NCBI GenBank assembly: GCA_021613375.1
Contig: CM038705.1
Coordinates: forward strand, 4,501,364-4,565,363
Source of the DNA: Megaleporinus macrocephalus
Taxonomy: Eukaryota > Chordata > Actinopteri > Characiformes > Anostomidae
DNA: 64,000 nucleotides
Direction of reading: 5' to 3'
Part shown: positions 1 through 11,365 of the stretch, one piece after another
Layout: each line of letters starts with the position of its first letter
Numbering within the stretch: the stretch's first letter is position 1
Notes under the pieces: generated by a model
Seen by the model: the letters and a program-made list of their open reading frames with translations, nothing else
Databases searched by the model: none
Told to the model about the DNA's origin: nothing
Made by a program: the position numbers and the translations under genes

Positions 1-33
1 TATCTATCTATCTATCTATCTATCAGTCTCTTG

Positions 34-91
<58 letters not shown>

Positions 92-97
92 AGTCTC

Positions 98-142
<45 letters not shown>

Positions 143-151
143 AGTCTCTTG

Positions 152-209
<58 letters not shown>

Positions 210-218
210 AGTCTCTTG

Positions 219-266
<48 letters not shown>
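1..266. repeat. (TATC)n / (GATA)n microsatellite
   Basis: Tetranucleotide TATC repeat interrupted four times by the insert AGTCTCTTG or AGTCTCTTA. It is cut off by the window start. On the minus strand each unit reads GATA. The open frame rich in Ser-Ile-Tyr-Leu is purely repeat-derived. Confidence 0.98.
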
Positions 267-1029
267 GTATTTAACCACTCTTGGACTCTGGGGTGGTCAG
301 TTCACTGATCTGAGAACAGCAGCAGCATCTTTGTTTGATGTGTCTGTGTCTCCTGCTCTCAGTGAGGAGCTCCTCTCAGTGGAGGGATGGACAGAAACAC
401 CTGTGGATCTCTTTAGTGCTGTTTGTCTGTTGGGGGCAGTGTTGGCAGACCCACCAGGTCTTCCAGGTGGTTGTTAGGGGTCTCTGTAGCTTTGAATCAG
501 TTTTTTTTAAATAAATGGGAATATAACCGGGTAAGCGTGACGGTTCTAGACTGCAGCTGACGATTCTCAGCGGTCAGGACTTCGGCGTCGCTCTGCTAAC
601 CTACTGCTATGGTAACGATTCTCTCCGGGCACTTCATGCATATTCTACGCGGGGCTGTTTAATTTGATAATGAGGCCGAACCGCAGTCAGTCGTCCAGTT
701 TATGGTTAGTAGCCGGGCTAAAGTTACGAGCGAGGGGAAGCACAGAGTTCCTCACCAAACAGATCTCGTTACTGATTAGCTGCTACAGCGCAGGGATTCG
801 GTTGCACGCTGCTGCCGTGTTACTTTAGCCAAGGGTGTGCTGACAAGAGCTGCCTGCGCTCTCACTGACCGGACCTCTGTCCCGACCAGCCACATTTCTG
901 ACTGAGGTTTTAGGGCGTACGTCCGTCTGGCTGTAGAAGCGTATCTTCAGAATTGTAGCCTTTCACCAAATAGAAACATTGTTCTTGGCTATAATGTATA
1001 TAGATACAACAAAGTGTTATAACAAGCCA
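267..1029. other. single-copy intronic-type sequence
   Basis: No repeat structure and no convincing open frame. Positions about 530-930 are richer in G+C and CpG than the surroundings, but I see no TATA box, start codon or conserved coding pattern that would make it a promoter or exon. Confidence 0.5.
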
Positions 1030-1078
1030 TTTTGGAGCATTTCTATTGGTCCATTGGTCATGAAATATAAAAGACATT
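1030..1078 (+). mobile_element. fragment of dispersed element carrying TTTCTATTGGTCC
   Basis: Contains the core GAGCATTTCTATTGGTCC followed by a CATGAAA motif. The same core recurs at 24.9, 26.1, 29.2, 41.0, 43.2, 49.7 and 50.1 kb on both strands. Only the middle of the element is recognisable here. Confidence 0.6.
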
Positions 1079-1079
1079 T

Positions 1080-2640
1080 AGAAATTAAATATATAAACAA
1101 TAACTAAATAGTTCAGTACAATCAGTGTAATCAGTCCTACAATAAGTTACATAACTTTAATTCAACCTACCTTATGTTAAATCTGTATAGTCAATTCTTT
1201 ATTAAGTTAAACTAGTTTAATCAATAGAATCTGAATATGAAAACAGTTCAATCAATTCTTTCAATAAGTTACATCACTTTAATCAAACCTACTTTCAGTC
1301 TAACCTATTACTTATTAAGTTAAAGCAGTTTAATCAATCCTTCATTTAGTTACATCCGTCTCTGTAATCAAACCTACATTATGTCAAATCAGTTTATGTC
1401 AATCCTTTATTTAGTTTTATCTGTAGCCATTATTAGGTTAAGTCTGTTCATTAAATAAAGACTTGGAAATTGAATATATAAGCAATTGAGTGGGTGGTTA
1501 AAACAATCAAGCACAATTAGTTAAATCAATTCGTTCAAGTTATATCACTTGAATCAAACCTACTTTATGTTAAATCAGTTTAATCTAATCTTCATTTCAA
1601 ACTAATTCAATTCTTCATTAAATTGATTTTAAACAAACCTTCATTAAGTTAAATTGGTTTAATCATTCCTTCATTAAATGTACTCACTTTAATCAATTCC
1701 TTTTAAAGTTAAATCACTTTAATCAAACCTTCTTAATATTAAGTCAATTGAGTCAGTTCTTTAGGGTAAACTAGTTCAACCATTCCTGCATTCAGTCATT
1801 ATAATTAAAAACCTTATAAACCTTCATTAAATTAAATCACTTTAATCAAACCTTCATTATGCTAACTTATTAAACATTAAACAAGTTAAATCAATACTTC
1901 ATTAAGGTAAATAGGTTTAATATCTCTTTCATTAACTCAATAAATCATTCCAAAAATGTTGTAAAATGTATTCAATCCTTTATTAAATCAGTCTAAATAT
2001 AATTTATATCTTCATAATATTAAGTTAATTTAATCAGTCCTTTAGGGTAAATTAGATAATCCATCCTTCATTAAATCAGTTGAATCAATTCTTTTTTAAA
2101 TTCAATCAATGAATTAACTCACTTTATTCAAACCTTTGTTATGTTAACTCATTTTACAAACAAAACTTTATAAAATTAGATAGGTATAATCAGTTATTCA
2201 TTAGCTCAATTTAATAATTCCTTCATTTAGTAAAATTGATTAATTAAATTTGTTATTTCAACCCGTCATTGAATTAACTCACTTTATTCAAACCTTTGTT
2301 ATGTTAACTCATTTAACATAAAACAAGTGGAATTATTACTTCATTAAGTTAAATAGGTTTAATCAATCTTTCATTAACTCATTTAAATAATTCCTTCATT
2401 TAGTAAAATTGATTAATTAAATTTGTTATATCAAGCCTTTATTGAATGAACTCACTTTATTCAAACCTTTATGTTAACTAATTTAACATTAAACAAGTTA
2501 AATCAATACTTCATAATGTTAAATAGGTTAATTTTTATTTACTCAATTATATAATTTCAAAATGTAGTCAAATATATTCAAACCTTCACTAAATCATTTC
2601 AAACAAACCTTTAATAAGTTAATTCAGTTTAATCTATAGT
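1080..2640. repeat. degenerate AT-rich minisatellite, about 30-bp period
   Basis: Phrases such as TTAAATCAGTTTAATCAA and CCTTCATTAAGTTAAAT recur about every 30 bp with heavy substitution and indels. Some larger blocks are themselves repeated: the stretch near 2260-2420 resembles that near 2120-2240. No coding potential. Confidence 0.85.
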
Positions 2641-2933
2641 AGTGAAGCCGAATGAACCTGTATTCTTATGTACAATGTGTTTAATGTCTTTGTTTGTATT
2701 TATTTTAAGGTGAAATGATGTTTTACAGGTCAGGGCTGCACGTACTGGCCAGATAAACAGCTCTCGTGGTTGGCGGCTCAGTGCAGGGCGTGTGTGGTGA
2801 TGCAGAGTATTGATGAGTCTGCTGGTGATTGTTTTTAATGGGGTGGAATGCCGCCATGTGGACCATCAAACTTGCATTGTATGGTTGGAACAATACAGCA
2901 TTTGTTCACTGCACAGCAACCCAGTCCCCCCCC

Positions 2934-2966
<33 letters not shown>

Positions 2967-3330
2967 CCCCCCCGTTGACCCAGTCTGCATTGCGGTGTAC
3001 CTGCTGGTGCGGCAGGACGTGGATGTGCGTACAGTAATGATTCACAGTGTAAGGTTCCTGGTGTGCCTGTCGTCCCGTCTCTGTCTGCTGTTGCTCTGGC
3101 AGCGTCTGTGTTTTCCTTAGCAACAGGATATTTTCTGTGGGCCGGTGTAGCTCCAGACTGAACACCGTGATGTGGTAGTCGGGTCGCTTAACGAGATCCA
3201 TAGTTGATTGAATTATGTAAGATTCCACAGTGGATTTAAGAGAACATGGTACGACAACCAAATCATATTTAAAGCGCCGTCTGGGCGCAGGCTAAACAGA
3301 TCCCAGCACTTCTGTGGCATCATGGAACTT
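2641..3330. other. single-copy sequence with a short (CA)n
   Basis: Unique sequence between two tandem arrays. It holds a dinucleotide CA tract at about 2935-2965. The overlapping small open frames on both strands pass through the CA tract (Thr-His or Cys-Val runs) and show no family similarity. Confidence 0.6.
2935..2965. repeat. (CA)n microsatellite
   Basis: About 15 uninterrupted CA dinucleotides between C-rich flanks. Confidence 0.95.
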
Positions 3331-3337
3331 CATCCAG

Positions 3338-5210
3338 TACCTGACCTCACTAATACTCCATCAAATCCTCACAGCAATGTTCCAACAGCAATACATGTCT
3401 TCACTAATGCTCAGTGATGTTCCAACCTCAGTACCTGACCTCACTAGTACTCAATCAAATCCTCACAGCAATGTTCCAACATCAATACATGTCTTCACTA
3501 ATGCTCAGTGATGTTCCAACATCAGTACCTGACCTCACTAGTACTCAATCAAATCCTCACAACAATGTTCAACATCAGTATCTGACCTCAGTAACACTCC
3601 ATCAAATCCTTACAGCAATGTTCAACATCAGTATCTGACCTCACTAACACTCAATCAAATCCTTACAGCAATGTTCAACATCAGTATCTGACCTCACTAA
3701 CACTCAATCAGATCCTCACAGCAATGTTCAACATCAGTACTTGTCTTCACTAATGTTCAATCAAATTCTCACAGCAATGTTCAACATCAGTACCTGACCT
3801 CAAATGAATCCTCACGGCAATGTTCAACATCAGTACCTGACCTCACTAATGCTCAATCAAATCCTCACAGCAATGTGCAACCTCAGTATCTGGCATGACT
3901 AACATTCAATCAAGTCCTCACAGCAATGTTCCAACATCAGTACTTGTCTTCACTTATGCTCAATCAAATCCTCACAGCAATGTTCAACATCAGTACCTGA
4001 CCTCACTAATACTCAATCAAATCCTCACAGCAGTGTTCAACATCAGTACCTGACCTCACTAGTACTCAATCAAATCCTCACAGCAATGTTCAACATCGGT
4101 ACCTGACCTCACTAACACTCAATCAAATCCTCACAGCAATGTTCAACATCAGTACCTGACCTCACTAACACTCAATCAAATCCTCACAGCAATGTTCAAC
4201 ATCAGTACCTGACCTCACTAATACTCAATCAAATCCTCACAGCAATGTTCCAACATCAGTACCTGACCTCACTAATACTCAATCAAATTCATACAGCAAT
4301 GTTCAACATCAGTACCTGATCTCACTAACACTCAATCAGATCCTCACAGCAATGTTCAACATCAGTACCTGACCTTAATAAAGCTCAATCAAATCCTCAC
4401 AGCAATGTTCAACATCAGTACCTGACCTCACTAACACTCAATCAAATCCATACAGCAACGTTCAACATCAGTACCTGACCTCACTAATACTCAATCAAAT
4501 CCTCACAGCAATGTTCAACATCAGTACCTGATCTCACTAACACTCAATCAGATCCTCACAGCAATGTTCAACATCAGTACCTGATCTCACTAACACTCAA
4601 TCAAATCCTCACAGCAATGTTCAACATCAGTATCTGACCTTAATAAAGCTCAATCAAATCCTCACAGCAATGTTCAACATCAGTACCTGACCTTAATAAA
4701 GCTCAATCAGATCCTCACAGCAATGTTCAACATCAGTACCTGACCTTAATAAAGCTCAATCAAATCCTCACAGCAATGTTCAACATCAGTACCTGACCTC
4801 ACTAACACTCAATCAAATCCATACAGCAACGTTCAACATCAGTACCTGACCTCACTAACACTCAATCAAATCCTCACAGCAATGTTCAACATCAGTACCT
4901 GATCTCACTAACACTCAATCAGATCCTCACAGCAATGTTCAACATCAGTACCTGACCTTAATAAAGCTCAATCAAATCCTCACAGCAATGTTCAACATCA
5001 GTACCTGACCTTAATAAAGCTCAATCAGATCCTCACAGCAATGTTCAACATCAGTACCTGACCTTAATAAAGCTCAATCAAATCCTCACAGCAATGTTCA
5101 ACATCAGTACCTGACCTTAATAAAGCTCAATCAAATCCTCACAGCAATGTTCAACATCAGTACCTGACCTTAATAAAGCTCAATCAAATCCTCACAGCAA
5201 TGTTCAACAT
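3338..5210. repeat. 53-bp minisatellite, block 1
   Basis: About 35 copies of a 53-bp unit containing CCTCACAGCAATGTTCAAC, then CATCAGTACCTGACCTCACT and CTCAATCAAAT. The left end is more diverged. Sub-variants (ACCTTAATAAAGCTCAATC against ACCTCACTAACACTCAATC) cluster towards the right, as expected from local unequal exchange. Confidence 0.97.
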
Positions 5211-6029
5211 GTATTGTAAAGCCTGGACCGACAGTGTAGATCAGTTTTGGAACAGATTCCATGAGCGCTGTGAACATCTGTCAGGGGTGCCAAAACATGT
5301 GGACCACTAATCCAGCCTGACCTCTGAAGGGTCCAGTTATCTGAGGTCAGGAGAGTCCTTAACCTTGGCTGTCCATCAGTCTTTCCCAGACTGCCCTGAC
5401 CTCTATGTCAGAACCTCTCCGTAGGGCCAGGGGAGTACCCTGCGTGCATGCTGGGAACTCTGGAGCTCCCCAGTTCCAGCCAGTCTTTCTCTGCTCCCCG
5501 CGAGACTCTTCAGGCAGCAATAAAGAAGAGGCAGGAGTCAGCAGGGCCCGGGTGCCATGAGGTCATGCATTTGAAGCTCAAGGCCACACATGGGTTCATT
5601 CCCCCATGGCGAGCAGCTCCGCTAACCTGACCCCAGCAGGGGAGCCGGTCGTAACAAACGGAATCAGGTCCCACCGAGCGCGCCGAGACCCTTTCGGCGT
5701 TTACTTGTGTGGGAAGCTTTAATCGGTGCTGGTAAGTGGTTATTAGTTCTATTGCAGCGCTGCCTCTGAGCAACAAACCCATTTTCCTCACATTTTTTGG
5801 TGAGGTCAGTAACAAAGTGGAGGGGTTTGAAGGTACCACAGACTTGGATTTGGTCATGGTGGGCCTGGCCTGGTGCTTTAGACAGTTTCCCCTGGAACAG
5901 CAGGTTTCCAGTATGATTTAAATCTATCGTAATGTTTAAAACATTTAATTTTATATAAAATATACAACCAATAGCAGGTCTTCTACATAGCCATCTGATA
6001 GAACACTACAGTATTCAATTCAAAATTGA
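5211..6029. other. single-copy segment interrupting the 53-bp array
   Basis: About 815 bp of non-repetitive sequence between two blocks of the same minisatellite. The left block stops after TTCAACAT and the right resumes at TGACCTCAC, only a few bases on in the unit. Overlapping open frames on both strands (5448-5921) match no family I know. Confidence 0.7.
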
Positions 6030-6297
6030 TTGACCTCACTAATACTCTATTAAATCCTCACAGCAATGTTCAACATCAGTACCTGACCTCACTAATACTC
6101 AATCAATTCCTCACAGCAATGTTCAACATCAGTACCTGACCTCACTAACACTCAATCAAATCCTTACAGCAATGTTTAACATCAGTACCTGACCTCACTA
6201 ACACTCAATCAAATCCTTACAGCAATGTTTAACATCAGAGCCTGACCTCTCTAATAATCAATCAAATCCTCACAGCAATGTTCAACATCAGTACCTG
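6030..6297. repeat. 53-bp minisatellite, block 2
   Basis: About five further copies of the 53-bp unit seen at 3338-5210, in the same orientation. They end at CAGTACCTGG. Confidence 0.95.
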
Positions 6298-6744
6298 GTT
6301 TTAACAGAAATGTCGTACTACACGGTCACTGTTATAGATATTAGGTTGATGAGACTTTGAAAACTAAGTGGTTGTTGCAAAAGACCAGCAAGAGTTTTGG
6401 TTTTGTGCTTCTGATTGGCCGACATGGCGTTAAAGTGAGGGTTATATCGCCTCCTGGTGGTTTAGTGGGCCTGACATCTTTGTGTTTCCATGTAGTCGAA
6501 GATTTATTGTTTTAGGAACTCTGCTTGTGTGGATTTGGTAGTAATGTTTTTTAATACCCATGTCTTTGTAGACTAGTGGTTTCAGCTCTTACTGTGCGAC
6601 AGTGTTGCCTTCAGGTTACATACCCAGATTCCGCCCTGTTACGCTCACACAGTACATCCCCTCGTAGTCCTGAAGATTTTAAACATAAACCCTCTTTTTG
6701 TGTTCCTTCCTATTAAACTCATTAATAACTGATCCTAATGATTC
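6298..6744 (+). other. intronic sequence upstream of the fhod3 exon
   Basis: Single-copy sequence with no repeat array and no convincing open frame. It leads into the branch point and polypyrimidine tract of the exon at 6767. Confidence 0.6.
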
Positions 6745-6766
6745 ACTTTCTACCTTCTTTCCTCAG
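6731..6766 (+). promoter_or_regulatory. branch point and 3' splice acceptor
   Basis: GATCCTAATG (6731-6740) fits the vertebrate branch-point pattern, with its A about 28 nt before the junction. It is followed by a pyrimidine-rich TTTCTACCTTCTTTCCTCAG ending in AG at 6765-6766. Spacing and composition are those of a strong vertebrate acceptor. Confidence 0.8.
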
Positions 6767-6831
6767 GAGGGGCAAGAAGCACAGTGTCATCCTGCGGACT
6801 CAGCTCTCAGTGAGAGTCCACGCCTGTATAG
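6767..6831 (+). CDS. fhod3: internal exon of FHOD3-like formin (partial gene)
   Basis: FHOD3 is a formin that nucleates and bundles actin; in vertebrates it is needed for sarcomere organisation in heart and muscle. This 65-nt internal exon, read from its second base, encodes 21 whole codons including KKHSVILRTQLSVRVHACI. Its last base G would begin the next codon (Glu in the family). As I remember human FHOD3, the equivalent stretch is GRGKKHSIILRTQLSVRVHACIE in the N-terminal part, directly before the armadillo-like FH3 region. FHOD1 differs (LILRTQLSVRVNAILE), so FHOD3 is the better match. The exon has an AG acceptor with pyrimidine tract and branch point, and a GTGAGT donor. Neither neighbouring exon was found, so the flanking introns extend beyond the window. 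Which teleost co-orthologue this is cannot be told from 21 residues. The identity rests on recalled family sequence, not on a search. Confidence 0.8.
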
Positions 6832-6837
6832 GTGAGT
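6832..6837 (+). promoter_or_regulatory. 5' splice donor GTGAGT
   Basis: GTATAG|GTGAGTAACG: a near-consensus U1 site directly after the exon. It leaves the reading frame split after the first base of a codon, which fits the Glu codon expected next in FHOD3. Confidence 0.8.
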
Positions 6838-7019
6838 AACGTGATGCTCTGGTTGCTAGGGTAATGAGCGTGTAAGGCGATAGGAGGCGAAGTCTTTATA
6901 ACTCTTGACTGTAAAGGCCCGTCCACTGCTGTGAACTCCTGGTTTAGATGTTAGCTCCTGGGTTGTTTCATATGGTTTGTGAACTTCTGAAAATGATTTT
7001 GCAGGTTTATGTCGAACTT

Positions 7020-7920
7020 CATGGCAAACCTATAGGCTTATGTAGCCCTAAGTAGTCGTATGTGACCTTTTGTAGCCCTGTGTAGCCTTATGTTGCTTTA
7101 TGTAACCGTATGTAGCCTAGTATAGCCTTCTGTGGCTTTGTGTAAATCATGTAACCTTTTGTTGCCTCATATTGCCTTGTGTAACATTGTGTAGCCTTTC
7201 GTAGCCTTTTGTAGATTTATATAGCCTTGTGTAACATTGTGTAGCCTTATGTAGCCTTATATAGCCATCTGTAGCCTTGTGTAGCCTTATATAGCCATCT
7301 GTAGCCTTGTGTAGCCTTTTGTAGATTTATATAGCCTTGTGTAACATTGTGTAGCCTTATGTAGCCTTATATAGCCATCTGTAGCCTTGTATAGCCTTTT
7401 GTAGCCTTATATAGCCATGTGTAGCCTTGTGTAGCCTTTTATAGCCTTATATAGCCATTTGTAGCCTTGTGTAGCCTTGTGTAGCCTTATGTAACCTTGT
7501 GTAACATTGTGTAGCCTTTTGTAGCCTTGTGTAACATTATGTAGCCTTATGTAGCCTTGTGTAACATTGTGTAGCCTTTTGTATCCTTGTGTAGCCTTTT
7601 GTAGCCTTATATAGCCTTGTGTAGCTGTTTGTAGCCTTATATAGCCTTGTGTAACATTGTGTAGCCTTTTGTAGCCTTGTGTAACATTGTGTAGCCTTAT
7701 ATAGCTTTGTGTAACTTTGTGTAGCCTTTTGTATCCTTGTGTAGCCTTTTGTAGCCTTATATAGCCTTGTGTAACATTGTGTAGCCTTATATAGCCTTGT
7801 GTAACATTGTGTAGCCTTTTGTATCCTTGTGTAGCCTTTTGTAGCCTTATATAGCCTTGTGTAGCCTTTTGTAGGCTTATATAACCTTGTGTAACATTGT
7901 GTAACCTTTTGTAGCCTTAT
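7020..7920. repeat. degenerate array of 10-bp units (GTAGCCTTAT type)
   Basis: Near-10-bp steps of GTAGCCTTAT, GTAGCCTTGT, GTAACATTGT and ATAGCCATCT with variable order. The first 150 bp are the most diverged. It continues directly into the regular 30-bp array and shares its sub-motifs, so it looks like the older form of that array. Confidence 0.93.
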
Positions 7921-10869
7921 ATAGCCTGTTGTAATCTTTACTAGCCTAATGCAGCCTTGTGTAATCTTTACCAGCCTTATGTAGCCTTGTGTAATCTTTA
8001 CTAGCCTTATGCAGCCTTGTGTAATCTTTACTAGCCTTATGTAGCCTTGTGTAATCTTTACTAGCCTTATGCAGCCTTGTGTAATCTTTACTAGCCTTAT
8101 GCAGCCTTGTGTAATCTTTACTAGCCTTATGTAGCCTTGTGTAATCTTTACTAGCCTTATGCAGCCTTGTGTAATCTTTACTAGCCTTATGTAGCCTTTT
8201 GTAATCTTTACTAGCCTTATGCAGCCTTGTGTAATCTTTACCAGCCTTATGTAGCCTTGTGTAATCTTTACTAGCCTTATGCAGCCTTGTGTAATCTTTA
8301 CTAGCCTTATGTAGCCTTTTGTAATTTTTACTAGCCTTATGTAGCCTTGTGTAATCTTTACTAGCCTTATGTAGCCTTGTGTAATCTTTACTAGCCTTAT
8401 GCAGCCTTGTGTAATCTTTACTAGCCTTATGTAGCCTTTTGTAATCTTTACTAGCCTTATGTAGCCTTGTGTAATCTTTACCAGCCTTATGTAGCCTTGT
8501 GTAATCTTTACTAGCCTTATGTAGCCTTGTGTAATTTTTACTAGCCTTATGCAGCCTTGTGTAATCTTTACCAGCCTTATGTAGCCTTGTGTAATCTTTA
8601 CCAGCCTTATGTAGCCTTGTGTAATCTTTACCAGCCTTATGTAGCCTTGTGTAAACTTTACTAGCCTTATGCAGCCTTGTGTAATCTTTACTAGCCTTAT
8701 GTAGCCTTGTGTAATCTTTACTAGCCTTATGCAGCCTTGTGTAATCTTTACTAGCCTAATGCAGCCTTGTGTAATCTTTACCAGCCTTATGCAGCCTTGT
8801 GTAATCTTTACTAGCCTTATGCAGCCTTGTGTAATCTTTACTAGCCTCATGTAGCCTTGTGTAATCTTTACTAGCCTTATGCAGCCTTGTGTAATCTTTA
8901 CTAGCCTTATGCAGCCTTGTGTAATCTTTACCAGCCTTATGTAGCCTTGTGTAATCTTTACTAGCCTTATGTAGCCTTGTGTAATCTTTACCAGCCTTAT
9001 GTAGCCTTGTGTAATCTTTACCAGCCTTATGCAGCCTTGTGTAATCTTTACTAGCCTTATGCAGCCTTGTGTAATCTTTACTAGCCTTATGTAGCCTTGT
9101 GTAATCTTTACCAGCCTTATGCAGCCTTGTGTAATCTTTACTAGCCTTATGTAGCCTTGTGTAATCTTTACTAGCCTTATGCAGCCTTGTGTAATCTTTA
9201 CTAGCCTCATGCAGCCTTGTGTAATCTTTACTAGCCTTATGTAGCCTTGTGTAATCTTTACTAGCCTTATGTAGCCTTGTGTAATCTTTACTAGCCTTAT
9301 GCAGCCTTGTGTAATCTTTACCAGCCTTATGCAGCCTTGTGTAATCTTTACTAGCCTTATGCAGCCTTGTGTAATCTTTACCAGCCTCATGTAGCCTTGT
9401 GTAATCTTTACTAGCCTTATGCAGCCTTGTGTAATCTTTACCAGCCTTATGTAGCCTTGTGTAATCTTTACTAGCCTTATGCAGCCTTGTGTAATCTTTA
9501 CCAGCCTTATGTAGCCTTGTGTAATCTTTACCAGCCTTATGCAGCCTTGTGTAATCTTTACCAACCTTATGTAGCCTTGTGTAATCTTTACTAGCCTTAT
9601 GTAGCCTTGTGTAATCTTTACCAGCCTTATGTAGCCTTGTGTAATCTTTACTAGCCTTATGTAGCCTTGTGTAATCTTTACTAGCCTTATGTAGCCTTGT
9701 GTAATCTTTACTAGCCTTATGTAGCCTTGTGTAATCTTTACTAGCCTTATGTAGCCTTGTGTAATCTTTACCAGCCTTATGTAGCCTTGTGTAATCTTTA
9801 CTAGCCTTATGCAGCCTTGTGTAATCTTTACTAGCCTTATGTAGCCTTGTGTAATCTTTACTAGCCTTATGTAGCCTTGTGTAATCTTTACTAGCCTTAT
9901 GTAGCCTTGTGTAATCTTTACCAGCCTTATGTAGCCTTGTGTAATCTTTACTAGCCTTATGTAGCCTTGTGTAATCTTTACTAGCCTTATGTAGCCTTGT
10001 GTAATCTTTACTAGCCTTATGTAGCCTTGTGTAATCTTTACTAGCCTTATGTAGCCTTGTGTAATCTTTACCAGCCTTATGTAGCCTTGTGTAATCTTTA
10101 CTAGCCTTATGTAGCCTTGTGTAATCTTTACTAGCCTTATGTAGCCTTGTGTAATCTTTACTAGCCTTATGTAGCCTTGTGTAATCTTTACTAGCCTTAT
10201 GTAGCCTTGTGTAATCTTTACCAGCCTTATGCAGCCTTGTGTAATCTTTACTAGCCTTATGTAGCCTTGTGTAATCTTTACTAGCCTTATGTAGCCTTGT
10301 GTAATCTTTACTAGCCTTATGTAGCCTTGTGTAATCTTTACTAGCCTTATGTAGCCTTGTGTAATCTTTACTAGCCTTATGTAGCCTTGTGTAATCTTTA
10401 CTAGCCTTATGTAGCCTTGTGTAATCTTTATCAGCCTTATGTAGCCTTGTGTAATCTTTACCAGCCTTATGTAGCCTTGTGTAATCTTTACTAGCCTTAT
10501 GTAGCCTTGTGTAATCTTTACCAGCCTTATGTAGCCTTGTGTAATCTTTACTAGCCTTATGCAGCCTTGTGTAATCTTTACCAGCCTTATGTAGCCTTGT
10601 GTAATCTTTACCAGCCTTATGCAGCCTTGTGTAATCTTTACTAGCCTTATGCAGCCTTGTGTAATCTTTACCAGCCTTATGTAGCCTTGTGTAATCTTTA
10701 CTAGCCTTATGTAGCCTTGTGTAATCTTTACCAGCCTTATGCAGCCTTGTGTAATCTTTACCAGCCTTATGTAGCCTTGTGTAATCTTTACCAGCCTTAT
10801 GTAGCCTTGTGTAATCTTTACCAGCCTTATGCAGCCTTGTGTAATCTTTACCAGCCTTATGCAGCCTTG
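7921..10869. repeat. 30-bp minisatellite, about 98 units
   Basis: Unit of three decamers: GTAGCCTTGT, GTAATCTTTA and CTAGCCTTAT, kept in strict 30-bp register. Main variants are GCAGCC for GTAGCC and CCAGCC for CTAGCC. The period is a multiple of three and lacks stops in one minus frame, giving a long frame reading VKITQGYIRL over and over. That frame is a repeat artefact. Confidence 0.98.
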
Positions 10870-11052
10870 TTTTGCTTCATGTAACTGTAGCCTTGTGTTA
10901 CCTTAAGTAGTCTTTTGTAGCTCTACGTTGCCTTATGTAACTTTGTGTAGTCTCATGTAGCCTCATATAGCCTTTTTCTTTCCTTGTGTAGCCTTATGTA
11001 AACTTTGATAGCCTAATATTGCCTTATGTATCATCGTGTAGCTTTATGTAGC
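10870..11052. repeat. decayed right edge of the 10/30-bp array
   Basis: GTAGCCTTGTG, GCCTTATGTAAC and related decamers persist without register. This mirrors the decayed left edge near 7020. Confidence 0.8.
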
Positions 11053-11303
11053 TTTATAAGTGCTGACTTGTTGCAAAGACTGTCTTGTCTATTGGGTGCA
11101 GCAGCTTATGAGTTCTAGTGTCAGGTTTCCATCGTCTTCCTGTGCCTTGTGGAAATCTGTGGAGTGGTGAAGTCGTCCTGTGGCTAATTAGGAGCGCCCC
11201 TGCTCTCTGGTTTATGGTCTTGTTTAAAACTGATTTTTCACCCAATAAAAAACCCCCAGCATGAATGAGTCTGTATTGGGCTCTGCAGTCACTCACCAGT
11301 GAA

Positions 11304-11307
<4 letters not shown>

Positions 11308-11361
<54 letters not shown>
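11308..11361. repeat. (TA)n microsatellite
   Basis: About 26 uninterrupted TA dinucleotides. A second, short TA tract lies near 11740-11755. Confidence 0.97.

Positions 11362-11365
<4 letters not shown>

Noticed and set aside
31..267. 78-codon Ser-Ile-Tyr-Leu frame
   Set aside because: Translation of (TATC)n.
2866..3261. 131-codon minus-strand open frame
   Set aside because: It passes through the (CA)n tract as a Cys-Val run and has no family similarity.
3338..5210. nuclear-receptor response array (TGACCT half site in each 53-bp unit)
   Set aside because: A single six-base half site per 53 bp with no paired site at proper spacing is weak evidence.
7537..9564. 675-codon minus-strand open frame (VKITQGYIRL repeats)
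   Set aside because: It lies entirely within the 30-bp array. The period is a multiple of three with no stop in this frame, it begins at a TTG rather than an ATG, and the frame simply continues beyond the nominal start.
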